Source: Chryseobacterium sp.
GTDB taxonomy: Bacteria; Bacteroidota; Bacteroidia; Flavobacteriales; Weeksellaceae
Length of the DNA stretch: 64,000 nt
Direction of reading: 5' to 3'
Assembly: GCA_018260475.1 (NCBI GenBank)
Contig: JAGLBA010000003.1
Location: 1-64,000 of the forward strand
Position 1 is the first letter of the stretch, and each line of letters starts with the position of its first letter. The position numbers were made by a program, and so were the translations under genes. The notes beneath the pieces were generated by a model. That model saw only the letters and a program-made list of their open reading frames with translations. It was not told where the DNA came from and did not search any database. Shown piece after piece: positions 43,246 through 52,608 of this stretch.

Positions 43246-43416
43246 AATTTTTATTTGGATAAAGATAAGAAATGGTTTAAAACTGGAAAAGATTTTTTAG
43301 GAGTGTTTGCTCGCAGATTTATTTGATTAAAAGATACTTTTATTTGAAAACAATAGAAACAAAGACTAAAGTTAAAGTTAAAAAAATAGATGGTTATATT
43401 TAAATAAGGCTCACCT

Positions 43417-43977
43417 TTAACCTAAATATTCAACAATCACCTTTTCTATTTCTTTTTTTGCTTGGTCCAGGTTTTCATTAACGATGACTTTATCAAAAGC
43501 ACCACGAAGGGCGATTTCCTCCCCGGCTTTTGCGACACGGGTTTTAATAGTTTCAGGGCTGTCGGTGGCGCGGGAAATAAGGCGGCGTTCCAATTCTTCT
43601 ACAGACGGTGGCATAATGAAAATGGAAAGTGCTGCATCTCCGAAATATTTTTTGAGCGCAATTCCACCTTTTACATCTACATCGAAAATCACCGTTTTCC
43701 CGCCGGCCCAAATGCGCTCTACCTCAGATTTCAAAGTACCGTAAAATTTGTCGGTATAAACCTCCTCAAACTCCACGAAGGCATCTTTAAAAATCTTCTC
43801 GCGAAACTCTGCCGGCGTGTGAAAATAATAATCTACACCATGTTTTTCCTCGCCGCGCGGATCACGGGTGGTACAAGAAACAGAGAATGACAACTGCGGA
43901 AATCTCTCCAGAAAGTGTTTTACCAAAGTGGTTTTTCCAGCTCCGGAGGGCGCGGAGAAGATGAGAACTTTTTTCAT
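43417..43977 (-). CDS. gmk: Guanylate kinase
   Basis: 186 residues. It starts M-K-K-V-L-I-F-S-A-P-S-G-A-G-K-T-T with the P-loop at residues 8-16, followed by S-V-S-C-T-T-R-D-P-R-G-E-E, the GMP-binding signature, and D-V-D-V-K-G-G. It phosphorylates GMP to GDP. The start at 43977 is used, giving the standard length; an ATG further upstream would read through a tandem array. It lies downstream of yicC, a common pairing. Confidence 0.96.
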   Translation of the reverse strand: MKKVLIFSAPSGAGKTTLVKHFLERFPQLSFSVSCTTRDPRGEEKHGVDYYFHTPAEFREKIFKDAFVEFEEVYTDKFYGTLKSEVERIWAGGKTVIFDVDVKGGIALKKYFGDAALSIFIMPPSVEELERRLISRATDSPETIKTRVAKAGEEIALRGAFDKVIVNENLDQAKKEIEKVIVEYLG

Positions 43978-43978
43978 A

Positions 43979-44055
43979 ATTGATGAGCTATGATTGATGA
44001 ATGATACATAACTCGCAAGAATCATTTATCAATTATCAACCATCATTTATAATAC
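43979..44055. repeat. Degenerate 7-base tandem array (11 in-phase units)
   Basis: ATTGATG, AGCTATG, ATTGATG, AATGATA, CATAACT, CGCAAGA, ATCATTT, ATCAATT, ATCAACC, ATCATTT, ATAATAC. All eleven are in one unbroken 7-base phase. The array begins 1 base upstream of the gmk start and overlaps the last codons and stop of yicC (44047). It is the best-preserved array in the window. Confidence 0.8.
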
Positions 44056-44904
44056 ATTAAGCGTTTGTTCTTTTATTTTTTCGAGGTCATCCTTCATCAT
44101 CACAACTAGTTTTTGAATCTCGGCATGATTGGCTTTAGATCCTAAAGTGTTGATTTCCCGGCCGATTTCCTGTCCAATAAATCCTAACTTTTTTCCATTA
44201 AAATCTTCAGTCTGCATGACTTCTTCGTAATATTTCAAATGCTGGGCCAGGCGCACTTTTTCTTCCTGAATATCCAATTTCTCAGTGTAATAGGCCATTT
44301 CTTGATAAAAACGGGTCTCATCGATATTTTGAAATTCGGACAGCGTTTTTAGGTAGCGTTCTTTTACAGCATCTAGTCTAATCTTCTCATAAGGAATAAC
44401 TTGTGAAAGATAATTTTCAATATTTTGGATGTTACGGCTGAGTTCTTGCTGCAAAATTCCGCCTTCGGTTTTTCTAAACTCATTAAATTTAACCAAAGCC
44501 TCCTTTATTAAACCAAGAAGCATATCCCATTCGTTTTCTTCCAACTCGTCGGGCTTCGAGGACACGGCATCGGGCATTTTTACGGCCATTTTCAGGAGTT
44601 CGTGCTCCGGTGTCGCCGGGGAAACAGCGCGAAGTTGCTCCATATAAGCCATAATAAGTTCCGCATTGATTTTTACATCATTGGTTTCGCTCATATTTTC
44701 AACATTGATGTAGCAATCTACTTTTCCACGCATCACGCTGTCATTCAGTATTTTTCGGATTTCATATTCCTTTTCTTTATATCGCATCGGTACCTTTAGG
44801 TTTAGGTCGAATGATTTGCTGTTCAAAGATTTGATTTCAACAGAAATTTTTCTGGTATTAGAGATGCCTTCGGCTCTGCCAAAGCCTGTCATGGATAGAA
44901 TCAT
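44047..44904 (-). CDS. YicC family endoribonuclease
   Basis: 285 residues. It starts M-I-L-S-M-T-G-F-G-R-A-E-G, the family signature, and ends with the DUF1732 part containing G-F-I-G-Q-E-I-G-R-E-I-N-T-L-G-S-K-A. Members (YicC/YloC) are RNases. The ATG at 44904 is chosen: a TTG at 44925 would fall in the -7 box TATCTTTG, and the family always starts near M-T-G-F-G. It is followed by gmk after the tandem array. Confidence 0.94.
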   Translation of the reverse strand: MILSMTGFGRAEGISNTRKISVEIKSLNSKSFDLNLKVPMRYKEKEYEIRKILNDSVMRGKVDCYINVENMSETNDVKINAELIMAYMEQLRAVSPATPEHELLKMAVKMPDAVSSKPDELEENEWDMLLGLIKEALVKFNEFRKTEGGILQQELSRNIQNIENYLSQVIPYEKIRLDAVKERYLKTLSEFQNIDETRFYQEMAYYTEKLDIQEEKVRLAQHLKYYEEVMQTEDFNGKKLGFIGQEIGREINTLGSKANHAEIQKLVVMMKDDLEKIKEQTLNVL

Positions 44905-44922
44905 AGGTTGGGTTTGTGTTTG

Positions 44923-44930
44923 CAAAGATA
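44923..44930 (-). promoter_or_regulatory. Putative -7 box (TATCTTTG) of yicC-gmk
   Basis: On the minus strand TATCTTTG lies 18 bases before the yicC ATG. The opposite strand has TAATTTTG at 44991-44998 for the divergent gene. Confidence 0.65.
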
Positions 44931-44990
44931 ATTATTTTTAGAGGATAGATGGCGAGAGAATTGGTATGGTAAATCGGATGTGATAGTCTG

Positions 44991-44998
44991 TAATTTTG
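44991..44998 (+). promoter_or_regulatory. Putative -7 box (TAATTTTG)
   Basis: It matches TANNTTTG, 39 bases before the ATG at 45038. No -33 element is clear. Confidence 0.5.
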
Positions 44999-45037
44999 TT
45001 TAATTTTAAGGCAAATAATCCATAAATTTATCACCTT

Positions 45038-45547
45038 ATGAAAAATCTTATTCTCACCGCAATGCTTCCCGCAACTGTACTGATGTGCAAACAGGATGAA
45101 AAGGTTACCAATGCCTCTTATACCGATGCCTCTACAACGCAAAAGTCGGTGGCGCCTACCACGGCATCTTCTTCCGTTACTACTACGGAGATAAGTTCAA
45201 CGGAAAAAGTTTCTGCTTTGCTAGTTGAAACGATAGATGCCACACCGGATCTTGGGATGGCTGTTTTCACGGAAAACGGAAACGCCGTGCTAAGTTTCAA
45301 CACGATTACGCAAAAAGGGAGAATTAAAATCAATGGGAAAGAATATACGCTGGATAAACTCACTTTCTCGGAAAACCGATATGAATTAAGAGGCGATGGG
45401 ATCACGATCTATGCTGATGAAGGAAATTTCGAAGAAATACAATCCGACTGCCTATATGGGGTGTTCCCAGAGGTTAAGGTAAAACTAAATAACCAAGAAA
45501 CTGTCCTGAAAAATATCAAAGTTCAGGATTGTCAAAATTTAAACTAA
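45038..45547 (+). CDS. Secreted protein of unknown function, possibly a lipoprotein
   Basis: 169 residues. The N-terminus M-K-N-L-I-L-T-A-M-L-P-A-T-V-L-M-C17 is a signal peptide with an imperfect lipobox (Met before Cys). A Ser/Thr-rich linker follows (residues 25-60), then a compact strand-rich domain with F-T-E-N-G-N-A, K-G-R-I-K-I-N-G-K-E-Y and two more Cys near the end (D-C-L-Y-G and Q-D-C-Q), which could form a disulfide. I do not recognise the family. The VIT transporter gene starts directly after its stop. Confidence 0.78.
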   Translation: MKNLILTAMLPATVLMCKQDEKVTNASYTDASTTQKSVAPTTASSSVTTTEISSTEKVSALLVETIDATPDLGMAVFTENGNAVLSFNTITQKGRIKINGKEYTLDKLTFSENRYELRGDGITIYADEGNFEEIQSDCLYGVFPEVKVKLNNQETVLKNIKVQDCQNLN

Positions 45548-46246
45548 ATGTTTGATTATCAATTAGAAAAACACTACATCAATCGTAGTGGCTGGCTTCG
45601 TGCCGCCATTTTAGGTGCGAATGACGGACTGCTTTCCACAGCGAGTCTTATCATAGGTGTGGCAGCAGCACAAACGAATCGCGAAACGGTTTTGGTGACC
45701 GCTTTGGCTGGTCTTGTGGCTGGTGCATTCGCCATGGCAGCCGGGGAATATGTCTCGGTAAGTTCGCAGTCCGACATCGAAACCGCCGACTTAAAACGCG
45801 AGGCGATGGAACTGGAAAAAATGCCAGAAATAGAGATGAAGGAACTTGCTAAAATCTACATGAATCGCGGGTTGGATGAAAAAACCGCCGCCGAAGTGGC
45901 TCGCCAACTGCACGCTCACGATGCCCTGGCCGCACACGCACGCGACGAACTTGGCATCAATGAAATTACCCAAGCGCAACCTTTCCAAGCGGCTATTGCT
46001 TCGGGTGCCGCTTTTGTTAGTGGCGGTTTCCTGCCGGCGCTCGTTGCTTTCCTGTTACCAATGGAAAACATGGTCTATCTGCAGTACTTTTTCTCCCTTA
46101 TTTTCTTGGTGGTTCTAGGCGCAGTTGGTGCAAAAATAGGAGGCTCCCACATGGGGAAAGGCATCTTGAGAATTGTACTTTGGGGAACCATCGCTATGCT
46201 GATGTCCGCGCTTATAGGGCATCTTTTCGGGGTCCAAGTTGATTAA
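45548..46246 (+). CDS. VIT/CCC1 family transporter (iron or manganese)
   Basis: 232 residues with five membrane helices. The opening helix W-L-R-A-A-I-L-G-A-N-D-G-L-L-S-T and the second, G-A-F-A-M-A-A-G-E-Y-V-S-V, are the VIT signatures with the metal-path residues. A Glu-rich cytoplasmic loop (residues 75-120) may bind Fe or Mn. It would remove or store excess divalent metal across the inner membrane. The gene abuts the secreted protein gene before it (start directly after stop). Confidence 0.94.
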   Translation: MFDYQLEKHYINRSGWLRAAILGANDGLLSTASLIIGVAAAQTNRETVLVTALAGLVAGAFAMAAGEYVSVSSQSDIETADLKREAMELEKMPEIEMKELAKIYMNRGLDEKTAAEVARQLHAHDALAAHARDELGINEITQAQPFQAAIASGAAFVSGGFLPALVAFLLPMENMVYLQYFFSLIFLVVLGAVGAKIGGSHMGKGILRIVLWGTIAMLMSALIGHLFGVQVD

Positions 46247-46260
46247 TTTTAATAAAAAAA

Positions 46261-47412
46261 ATGAAGGCGGCAAGTGTAATTGATTCTCTAAGCAGAAAAG
46301 AATTTCTGGAATTTCCGTCGAGGCTTTACAAAGACGATAAAAACTATATCCGCCCGCTGGATAAGGATATAGAAGAAGTCTTTGATCCCAAAAAAAATAA
46401 AAACTTCCAAAACGGCGAATGCGAAAGGTTTTTATTTAAAAACGAACAAGGCGAAACCGTGGGTAAAGTGGCCGTTTTCATCAATAAATCTTACGAACAA
46501 GACCAGCCTACGGGCGGCATCGGCTTTTTTGATTGCATCAATGATCAAAATACCGCGAATTTTATTTTTGATTTTGCTGAAAAATGGCTTGCGGATAGAG
46601 GCATGGAAGCCATGGATGGTCCTATAAACTTTGGGGAACGCGACAAATTTTGGGGCGTGCTTACGCACGGCTTCATCGAACCGCTCTACTGCATGAATTA
46701 TAATGCACCTTACTACCAAGCGCTTTTTGAGAACTACGGTTTTCAGCTTTACTTTAACCAACTATGTTTCACGCGCCCCATTCATGGCGAAGTCTCGCGC
46801 GTGTTCACCATGATGCACAGGAAGCATTCCCAAAACCCAGCCATTTCCGCAAGACCGATGAGAAAGATTAAAATCCAACAATTTGCAGATGATTTTGTTG
46901 AAATTTACAATAAAGCATGGGCAAGCCACGGCGAAGGTAAACAATTGGAAGCCGCTAAAACACTGGAGATATTTAAAAAAATGAAACCCGTGATCAATGA
47001 GCATATCGCGTGGTTCGTGTATGAAAATGAAAAACCCATCGCCATGTGGGTGAACATCCCCGACCTGAATCAGTGGTTTAAATACCTCCACGGCAAGTTT
47101 GGAATTTGGGAAGAACTGAAATTCCTCTGGGTAAAGAAATTTACCAAGAACAAAAAAATGGTGGGCATAGTGTTCGGGGTCGTACCCGAGTGGCAGCTCA
47201 CCGGCATAGAGGGTTATATGATTTGGGAAGGAACCAAGCATTTGCGTGTGCATACCGATTTCGAGGAAATAGAAATGCAATGGATCGGCGATTTCAACCC
47301 CAAAATGATTAAAATCGCCGTAAATTTAGGCTCCACCATAACCCGAAAACTGGCGACTTACCGCTACTTGTTCGATAGGAATAAGCCTTTTGAGAGGCAT
47401 AGGATGTTGTAG
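46261..47412 (+). CDS. GNAT-like acyltransferase family protein of unknown function
   Basis: 383 residues. The first 180 residues look like one GNAT-type domain (F-P-S-R-L-Y-K-D-D, G-K-V-A-V-F-I-N, then N-A-P-Y-Y-Q-A-L-F-E-N-Y-G-F), and the C-terminal part (W-F-V-Y-E-N-E-K-P-I-A-M-W-V-N) may be a second. It belongs to a widespread family in this phylum with no proven substrate. No acetyl-CoA P-loop of the textbook form is clear. It starts 14 bases after the VIT stop and converges with metF, 3 bases apart, with no terminator. Confidence 0.8.
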   Translation: MKAASVIDSLSRKEFLEFPSRLYKDDKNYIRPLDKDIEEVFDPKKNKNFQNGECERFLFKNEQGETVGKVAVFINKSYEQDQPTGGIGFFDCINDQNTANFIFDFAEKWLADRGMEAMDGPINFGERDKFWGVLTHGFIEPLYCMNYNAPYYQALFENYGFQLYFNQLCFTRPIHGEVSRVFTMMHRKHSQNPAISARPMRKIKIQQFADDFVEIYNKAWASHGEGKQLEAAKTLEIFKKMKPVINEHIAWFVYENEKPIAMWVNIPDLNQWFKYLHGKFGIWEELKFLWVKKFTKNKKMVGIVFGVVPEWQLTGIEGYMIWEGTKHLRVHTDFEEIEMQWIGDFNPKMIKIAVNLGSTITRKLATYRYLFDRNKPFERHRML

Positions 47413-47415
47413 GAT

Positions 47416-48372
47416 TTAGAACAATTCTGCGGCTACTTTTTTGATATTGTCGCTTTTACCCATTGAGTAAAAATGAAGAACCGGCACTCCGAAATCCAAT
47501 AGTTCGCGGCATTGTTTCACCGCCCATTCTACACCTATTTCCTTTACGGTGGCATTGTTTTTCGCCTTATCGATTTCTGAAATAAGGTCTTCTGGCAAAT
47601 CTATTTTAAAGGTTTTTGGCAACATAGATAGGTGGCCTTTCGTTGCCACAAGTTTTATTCCCGGGATGATTGGTACCGTGATCCCCATATCGCGCGCTTG
47701 ATTTACGAAATCAAAATATTTTTGGTTGTCGAAAAACATCTGTGTCACCACGTAATCCGCGCCGGCATCTACTTTTGCCTTCAGTTTTTGCAAGTCGTAA
47801 TTCATGCTTGGTGCCTCCATGTGTTTCTCGGGATATCCGGCAACACCGATACAGAAACGGTTTTCATCTTTGCAGGCTGGTTCGCCACTCAAATATTTAC
47901 CACGGCCAACATCGTTGATATGCTTCACCAAATTTTCAGCAAAAGCATGTCCGCCTTCAGTTGGTACAAAATGGCTTTCACCTTTCATTGCGTCGCCGCG
48001 AAGCGCCATCACATTATCAATCCCGAGGTACAGACAGTCCACGAGCAAGTATTCAGTTTCCTCTTTGGTAAATCCGCCGCAAAGCACATGAGGTACAGTA
48101 TCTACCCTATATTTATGTTGAATTGCCGCACAAATCCCGAGAGTTCCGGGGCGCATCCGAGTGATTCTTCGCTCTACCAAACCATTGCCTTTGTCGAGGT
48201 ACACATATTCCTCACGGGAAGTGGTGACATCTATAAACGGCGGCTGGAACTCCATCAGTGGGTCTATATTTTTATACAAATCCTCTATTCCTGTGCCTTT
48301 CGTAGGCGGTATAACCTCGAGGGAAAACAATGTTTTCCCGTTGGCGTTTTTTATGTGATCTGTTATCTTCAT
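47416..48372 (-). CDS. metF: Methylenetetrahydrofolate reductase
   Basis: 318 residues, a TIM barrel that binds FAD. Family parts are the catalytic Glu in S-L-E-V-I-P-P-T, D-V-T-T-S-R-E, L-V-D-C-L-Y-L-G-I-D-N-V-M-A-L-R-G-D, C-I-G-V-A-G-Y-P-E-K-H and Q-M-F-F-D. It makes 5-methyl-THF, the methyl donor for MetH encoded upstream. It is the last gene of the methionine operon and starts 48 bases after the metH stop. Confidence 0.97.
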   Translation of the reverse strand: MKITDHIKNANGKTLFSLEVIPPTKGTGIEDLYKNIDPLMEFQPPFIDVTTSREEYVYLDKGNGLVERRITRMRPGTLGICAAIQHKYRVDTVPHVLCGGFTKEETEYLLVDCLYLGIDNVMALRGDAMKGESHFVPTEGGHAFAENLVKHINDVGRGKYLSGEPACKDENRFCIGVAGYPEKHMEAPSMNYDLQKLKAKVDAGADYVVTQMFFDNQKYFDFVNQARDMGITVPIIPGIKLVATKGHLSMLPKTFKIDLPEDLISEIDKAKNNATVKEIGVEWAVKQCRELLDFGVPVLHFYSMGKSDNIKKVAAELF

Positions 48373-48420
48373 CTTTATTATTCAATTATGAATTAATTAA
48401 ATGCTTTATTTTTAAATCTT

Positions 48421-51081
48421 TTAATTCTCTAAGTTCGGCATCAACCACTTTCTTGCAACCGCGATGTCGATTCCCTTCCTATCTGCGTAATCTGCCAACT
48501 GCTCTTTGTTAATTTTTCCAACACCAAAATATTTTGCGTTTGCATTGGCGAAATAATAACCAGAAACAGATGCGGTAGGGAACATTGCCAAACTTTCAGT
48601 CAGTTCCAAACCAATATTTTCTTTGACTTTTAATAAATCCCAAATAGTTAGTTTTTCCAAGTGGTCCGGACACGCAGGATAACCCGGTGCAGGGCGAATA
48701 CCCTTGTATTTTTCAGCGATTAGATCATCGTTTTGCAAGTCTTCATCTTGAGTATAGCCCCAAACTTCAGTTCTTACTTTTTTATGTAGAAACTCTGCAA
48801 ATGCCTCCGCAAGCCTGTCGGCAAGGGCTTTCACCATAATGGCATTGTAATCATCGTAGGCATCTTCGTATTTCTTCGCTAATTCGTCTGTTCCAAAACC
48901 TGTAGTAACCGCAAATGCACCAATATAATCTTGCTTCCCGGATGATTCTGGCGCTATAAAGTCGCTTAAAGCAATGTATTCTTTGCCTGCAGATTTTTGG
49001 TGTTGTTGGCGCAGCGTATGGAATTTAGCAATTTCGTTTCCTTGTTCATTCTTAACAGAAATATCGTCACGCTCATTTGAATTTGCAGGGAAGATTCCGA
49101 AAATGGCTTTGGCGGTAAGAAGTTTTTCATCTAAAATCTTCGTCATCATTTTTTGCGCATCGGCAAAAAGTTCGGTTGCCTGTTCGCCCACTACCTCATC
49201 GGTAAGAATCGCAGGATACTTCCCGAATAGTTCCCAGCTGCGGAAGAATGGTGTCCAGTCCACAAACGGTAACAATTCTTTTAAATCTTGATTTTCAATA
49301 ATATGTATGCCTTTTTGTTTTGGTTCAAAAATATCTTCGTTTTGCCAATCTATTTTAAATTTTTTCTGTCGCGCTTCTTTAATGGAAACATAGGACTTGT
49401 CCACTTGCCTGTTCAGGAATTTCTCCCGGAAGTCGTCGTAATCGGCTTTTAGATCGGCCTGAAACTGAACATTGTTTCTATCCAAAAGGTTACTCACAAC
49501 TCCCACGGCACGCGATGCATCGTTCACATGTACCACGGTATTGCGGTATTTTGGGGCAATTTTCACGGCGGTATGCGCTTTGGATGTGGTAGCACCACCT
49601 ATCATAAGTGGAAAATGCAGATTTTTCCGTTGGAGTTCATCGGCGATATGCACCATTTCGTCCAAACTCGGCGTTATAAGGCCGCTCAATCCAATAACAT
49701 CCACCTGGTGATCGATAGCCGCCTGAATGATTTTTTCCGCCGGAACCATCACTCCCAAATCTATAATTTCATAATTATTACAGCCTAAAACTACGCTCAC
49801 GATATTTTTTCCAATGTCGTGAACATCGCCTTTTACAGTGGCCATTAGAACCTTGCCGGCGGCTTGTTGTTTTTCATCCTTTTCTGCCTCAATAAAAGGT
49901 TGTAGGTAAGCCACCGCTTTTTTCATCACTCTTGCGGATTTCACCACTTGTGGTAGGAACATTTTGCCGCTTCCGAAAAGGTCGCCCACAATTCCCATCC
50001 CCGTCATCAGGCTGATTTCTATCACATCCAGCGGACGCTGGGTGAGTTTCCGTGCTTCTTCCACATCTTCCTCTATAAAGCGGTCTATTCCCTTTACCAA
50101 GGCATGGTTGATCCGCTCCTGCAATGGTAGTGTGCGCCATTCGAGTTCTTCTACTTGTTCTTTTTTTACGGATTTATTCTTTTCTGAATATTCCAAAAGG
50201 CGTTCGGTGGCATCATCTCTTCGGTCGAGCATCACATCTTCCACCAATTCCAATAAGTCTTTTGGGATTTCGTCGTAAACTTCCAACATCGTAGGGTTTA
50301 CAATTCCCATGTTCATTCCAGCCTTTATCGCATGGTAAAGGAATACGGAATGCATAGCTTCGCGCACGGTATCGTTCCCGCGAAAAGAGAAAGATACATT
50401 GGAAATACCACCACTCACAGATACATTCGGCAGGTTTTCGCGTACCCATTTGGTAGCCGCTATAAAATCTATAGCATTGCGACGATGTTCATCCATTCCG
50501 GTTGCCACAGGAAAAATATTCAAATCGAAAATAATATCCTCTGATGGAAAACCAACTTGGTTTACCAAAATATCATAAGATCTTTTACAAATTTCTATTC
50601 TGCGGTCATAGTTATCGGCCTGACCTTCTTCGTCGAAAGCCATCACGATCACCGCGGCACCATAGCGTTTTACGGCTTTGGCTTGGTATATAAATTCCTC
50701 CTCACCGCCTTTCAAACTGATGGAATTCACCACGCATTTTCCTTGCACTACCTGCAAACCGGCCTCTAAAATTTCCCACTTAGAGGAGTCGATCATAATC
50801 GGGATCCTGGAAATATCAGGCTCGGAACCAATCAGGTTGAGGAATTTCACCATGCAGTATTTCCCGTCGAGCAATCCGTCATCGAAATTGACATCTAAAA
50901 CCTGAGCACCGCCTTCCACCTGGTGACGCGCGATATCCAGCGCTTCTGAAAATTTCTCTTCCTTTATCAGCCGAAGGAATTTTTTAGAACCCGCAACATT
51001 AGTCCGCTCCCCAACATTGATGAAATTGGATTCCGGAGTTACAATCAACGGTTCGAGACCGGATAGTTTTAAATATTTCAT
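48421..51081 (-). CDS. metH: Methionine synthase, pterin-, cobalamin- and SAM-binding domains (MetH C-terminal protein)
   Basis: 886 residues. It starts in the methyl-THF barrel ([14 protein letters not shown], residues about 20-280), followed by the cap helices, the B12-binding domain with D-V-H-D-I-G (axial His), G-L-S-G-L and G-G-A-T-T-S, and the C-terminal activation domain with [10 protein letters not shown]. The homocysteine domain is missing and is encoded by the gene at 51141. The two proteins together should do the work of one MetH, which is a common split in this phylum. They are separated by an 8-base tandem array. Confidence 0.97.
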   Translation of the reverse strand: MKYLKLSGLEPLIVTPESNFINVGERTNVAGSKKFLRLIKEEKFSEALDIARHQVEGGAQVLDVNFDDGLLDGKYCMVKFLNLIGSEPDISRIPIMIDSSKWEILEAGLQVVQGKCVVNSISLKGGEEEFIYQAKAVKRYGAAVIVMAFDEEGQADNYDRRIEICKRSYDILVNQVGFPSEDIIFDLNIFPVATGMDEHRRNAIDFIAATKWVRENLPNVSVSGGISNVSFSFRGNDTVREAMHSVFLYHAIKAGMNMGIVNPTMLEVYDEIPKDLLELVEDVMLDRRDDATERLLEYSEKNKSVKKEQVEELEWRTLPLQERINHALVKGIDRFIEEDVEEARKLTQRPLDVIEISLMTGMGIVGDLFGSGKMFLPQVVKSARVMKKAVAYLQPFIEAEKDEKQQAAGKVLMATVKGDVHDIGKNIVSVVLGCNNYEIIDLGVMVPAEKIIQAAIDHQVDVIGLSGLITPSLDEMVHIADELQRKNLHFPLMIGGATTSKAHTAVKIAPKYRNTVVHVNDASRAVGVVSNLLDRNNVQFQADLKADYDDFREKFLNRQVDKSYVSIKEARQKKFKIDWQNEDIFEPKQKGIHIIENQDLKELLPFVDWTPFFRSWELFGKYPAILTDEVVGEQATELFADAQKMMTKILDEKLLTAKAIFGIFPANSNERDDISVKNEQGNEIAKFHTLRQQHQKSAGKEYIALSDFIAPESSGKQDYIGAFAVTTGFGTDELAKKYEDAYDDYNAIMVKALADRLAEAFAEFLHKKVRTEVWGYTQDEDLQNDDLIAEKYKGIRPAPGYPACPDHLEKLTIWDLLKVKENIGLELTESLAMFPTASVSGYYFANANAKYFGVGKINKEQLADYADRKGIDIAVARKWLMPNLEN

Positions 51082-51086
51082 TTTTC

Positions 51087-51166
51087 TGATGTAAAAATTT
51101 AGTGATGTAAAAATTCAGCAATATCATCAATGATACATTGCTAAACTATTGCATTGTTAGATTGAA
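51087..51166. repeat. Degenerate 8-base tandem array (10 in-phase units)
   Basis: TGATGTAA, AAATTTAG, TGATGTAA, AAATTCAG, CAATATCA, TCAATGAT, ACATTGCT, AAACTATT, GCATTGTT, AGATTGAA. The first four also form a 16-base direct repeat. The array fills the spacer between the two metH parts and encodes the last residues (I-Q-S-N-N-A-I-V) of the homocysteine protein. Confidence 0.75.
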
Positions 51167-52175
51167 TTTTTCTCGGCTCAAAATCCTTCATCAGATCGGC
51201 AATCGCTTTGATGTGCGCCGGCGTTGTTCCACAGCAACCACCAATGATGTTTACCAAACCTTTTTCTGCATACTCACGGATTTGTTCCGCCATAAATTCC
51301 GGCGACTCATCATACTGTCCGAAGGCATTTGGAAGTCCTGCATTTGGATAAGCCGAAATATAAAATTCTGATTTGTGTGCCAATGTTTCCAGATACGGCG
51401 TGAGTTGCGCCGCGCCCAATGCACAGTTGAAGCCTACACTTAGGAGATTCAGATGTGAAACGGAAATCAGGAATGCCTCCGCGGTTTGTCCGCTCAGTGT
51501 GCGTCCAGAGGCATCGGTAATTGTTCCCGAAACCATGATCGGGATGCGGATATTTCGTTCCTCCTGAATTTCATCTATAGCGAATAGTGCCGCCTTGGCA
51601 TTCAGCGTATCGAAAATAGTTTCCACCAAAAGAATATCCGAACCGCCGTCCAATAGCGCCTCCGCCTGCTGTTTGTAAGCCACGCGCAATTCCTCAAAAG
51701 TAATTGCGCGGTACCCCGGGTCGTTCACATCCGGAGAAAGCGATGCCGTTTTGTTGGTCGGCCCTATGGAACCTGCTACAAAGCGAGGTTTTGAAGGGTC
51801 TTTCGCTGTAAATTCATCGCAAACGCGGCGTGCAATTTTTGCCGATTCATAATTCAGTTCGTAAACCAAATCTTCCATGTGGTAATCTGCCATCGCAATG
51901 GTGGTCCCGGAGAAAGTATTGGTTTCTATAATGTCCGCGCCGGCTTCCAGATATTTGGAATGCACTTCCGCTATAGCCTGTGGCTGTGTGAGGGAAAGCA
52001 GATCATTATTGCCCTTCACCGAGTGAGGCCAGTTTGCGAAGCGGGTTCCCCTGTAGTCTTCTTCCTGAAAATCATAGCGTTGCAGCATTGTTCCCATTGC
52101 TCCGTCCAGGATGAGGATTCTGGTTTGTAACGCCTGTTGCAAAGCGGCTTGTCGTTCGTTTATTGTATTTTCCAT
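51141..52175 (-). CDS. metH: Methionine synthase, homocysteine-binding domain (MetH N-terminal protein)
   Basis: 344 residues, a single homocysteine S-methyltransferase barrel. The zinc ligands are visible as V-G-F-N-C-A-L-G and G-G-C-C-G-T-T-P. The N-terminus has [11 protein letters not shown], the family opening. It binds and activates homocysteine for methyl transfer from the cobalamin protein encoded next. The upstream spacer (52176-52608) holds three dispersed repeats; the ATG at 52175 is inside a run of ATTTTTT units. Confidence 0.96.
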   Translation of the reverse strand: MENTINERQAALQQALQTRILILDGAMGTMLQRYDFQEEDYRGTRFANWPHSVKGNNDLLSLTQPQAIAEVHSKYLEAGADIIETNTFSGTTIAMADYHMEDLVYELNYESAKIARRVCDEFTAKDPSKPRFVAGSIGPTNKTASLSPDVNDPGYRAITFEELRVAYKQQAEALLDGGSDILLVETIFDTLNAKAALFAIDEIQEERNIRIPIMVSGTITDASGRTLSGQTAEAFLISVSHLNLLSVGFNCALGAAQLTPYLETLAHKSEFYISAYPNAGLPNAFGQYDESPEFMAEQIREYAEKGLVNIIGGCCGTTPAHIKAIADLMKDFEPRKIQSNNAIV

Positions 52176-52194
52176 TTTTTATTTTTTATTTTTT

Positions 52195-52325
52195 TTGGGG
52201 CAGCTAATCCGCCCTCCGTTCCCACTTTTTTGGGAGGCGAGCGCCGTTTCCGCCCTTTCGGGCGGCTCCGCCGCCCGCCTCCCAAAACGAGTTCCACTCA
52301 GGTCGGGCTGCGCGGGATTCGCTGT
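52195..52325. repeat. Dispersed hairpin repeat, type A copy 2
   Basis: It opens TTGGGGCAGCTAATCCGCCC and ends GGGATTCGCTG. The ends pair (CAGC with GCTG, ATCC with GGAT). The inner stem is TTTTGGGAGGC with GCCTCCCAAAA, much longer than in copy 1, and encloses a further CCGCCC-TTTC-GGGCGG hairpin. The end-stem change G to A on one side and C to T on the other, relative to copy 1, keeps the pairing. Confidence 0.75.
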
Positions 52326-52400
52326 TTTATTTTTTAAACTTTGAATATCTCTCTCTCATATTCCACGGATTATATTTTCCTGTGGAACTTTTGTTTCTTT

Positions 52401-52426
52401 GTGGTTAAAAATCTCTCGCCGATTTT
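52401..52426 (-). repeat. Dispersed repeat, type C copy 2
   Basis: The reverse complement matches 4058-4083 with one mismatch in 26. Confidence 0.65.
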
Positions 52427-52487
52427 TTTTGATTAAACAGATTTCTGCAAATTCTATTTTGTCCGCGCTCTTTCCGGCGAATCTCGT

Positions 52488-52601
52488 GCGCCCCGGATAG
52501 GAGCGGCATCCTTTTTTGGGTGCGGGGCGGCGCCGACCGAAGGGAGGCGGCGAAACGACACCCGAAAAAGATACAGCGGATAGCCGGAAATGGCGCCCAA
52601 A
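52488..52601 (-). repeat. Dispersed hairpin repeat, type B copy 2
   Basis: Read on the minus strand it begins TTTGGGCGCCATTTCC and GGCTATCCGCTGTATC, has a central hairpin (CGGGTG to CACCC, flanked by T-runs and A-runs), and ends GGATGCCGCTCCTATCC and GGGGCGCAC. It shares its layout with 19824-19935. It starts 8 bases past the metZ stop. Confidence 0.75.
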
Positions 52602-52608
52602 TCATCCG

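Larger units (their letters stand above)
52174..52608. other. Gene-free metZ-metH spacer filled with dispersed repeats
   Basis: I find no coding frame in it. From right to left: type B repeat (52488-52601), type C remnant (52401-52426), type A repeat (52195-52325), and three ATTTTTT heptads (52174-52194). All lie inside the transcribed operon, where the mRNA would form several strong hairpins; the CCGCCC/GGGCGG hairpin near 52250-52266 is the strongest. Confidence 0.6.

Noticed and set aside
43979..44055. The heptad array as a CRISPR or a protein-binding iteron cluster
   Set aside because: Units are 7 bases without spacers, too degenerate for iterons, and the same period occurs with other sequences elsewhere.
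44905..44925. Upstream TTG start for yicC
   Set aside because: It falls inside the -7 box TATCTTTG, and the family starts at M-I-L-S-M-T-G-F-G.
52195..52601. The repeat block between metZ and metH as an insertion sequence
   Set aside because: There is no transposase frame, no target-site duplication that I can see, and the parts match separate dispersed repeats.
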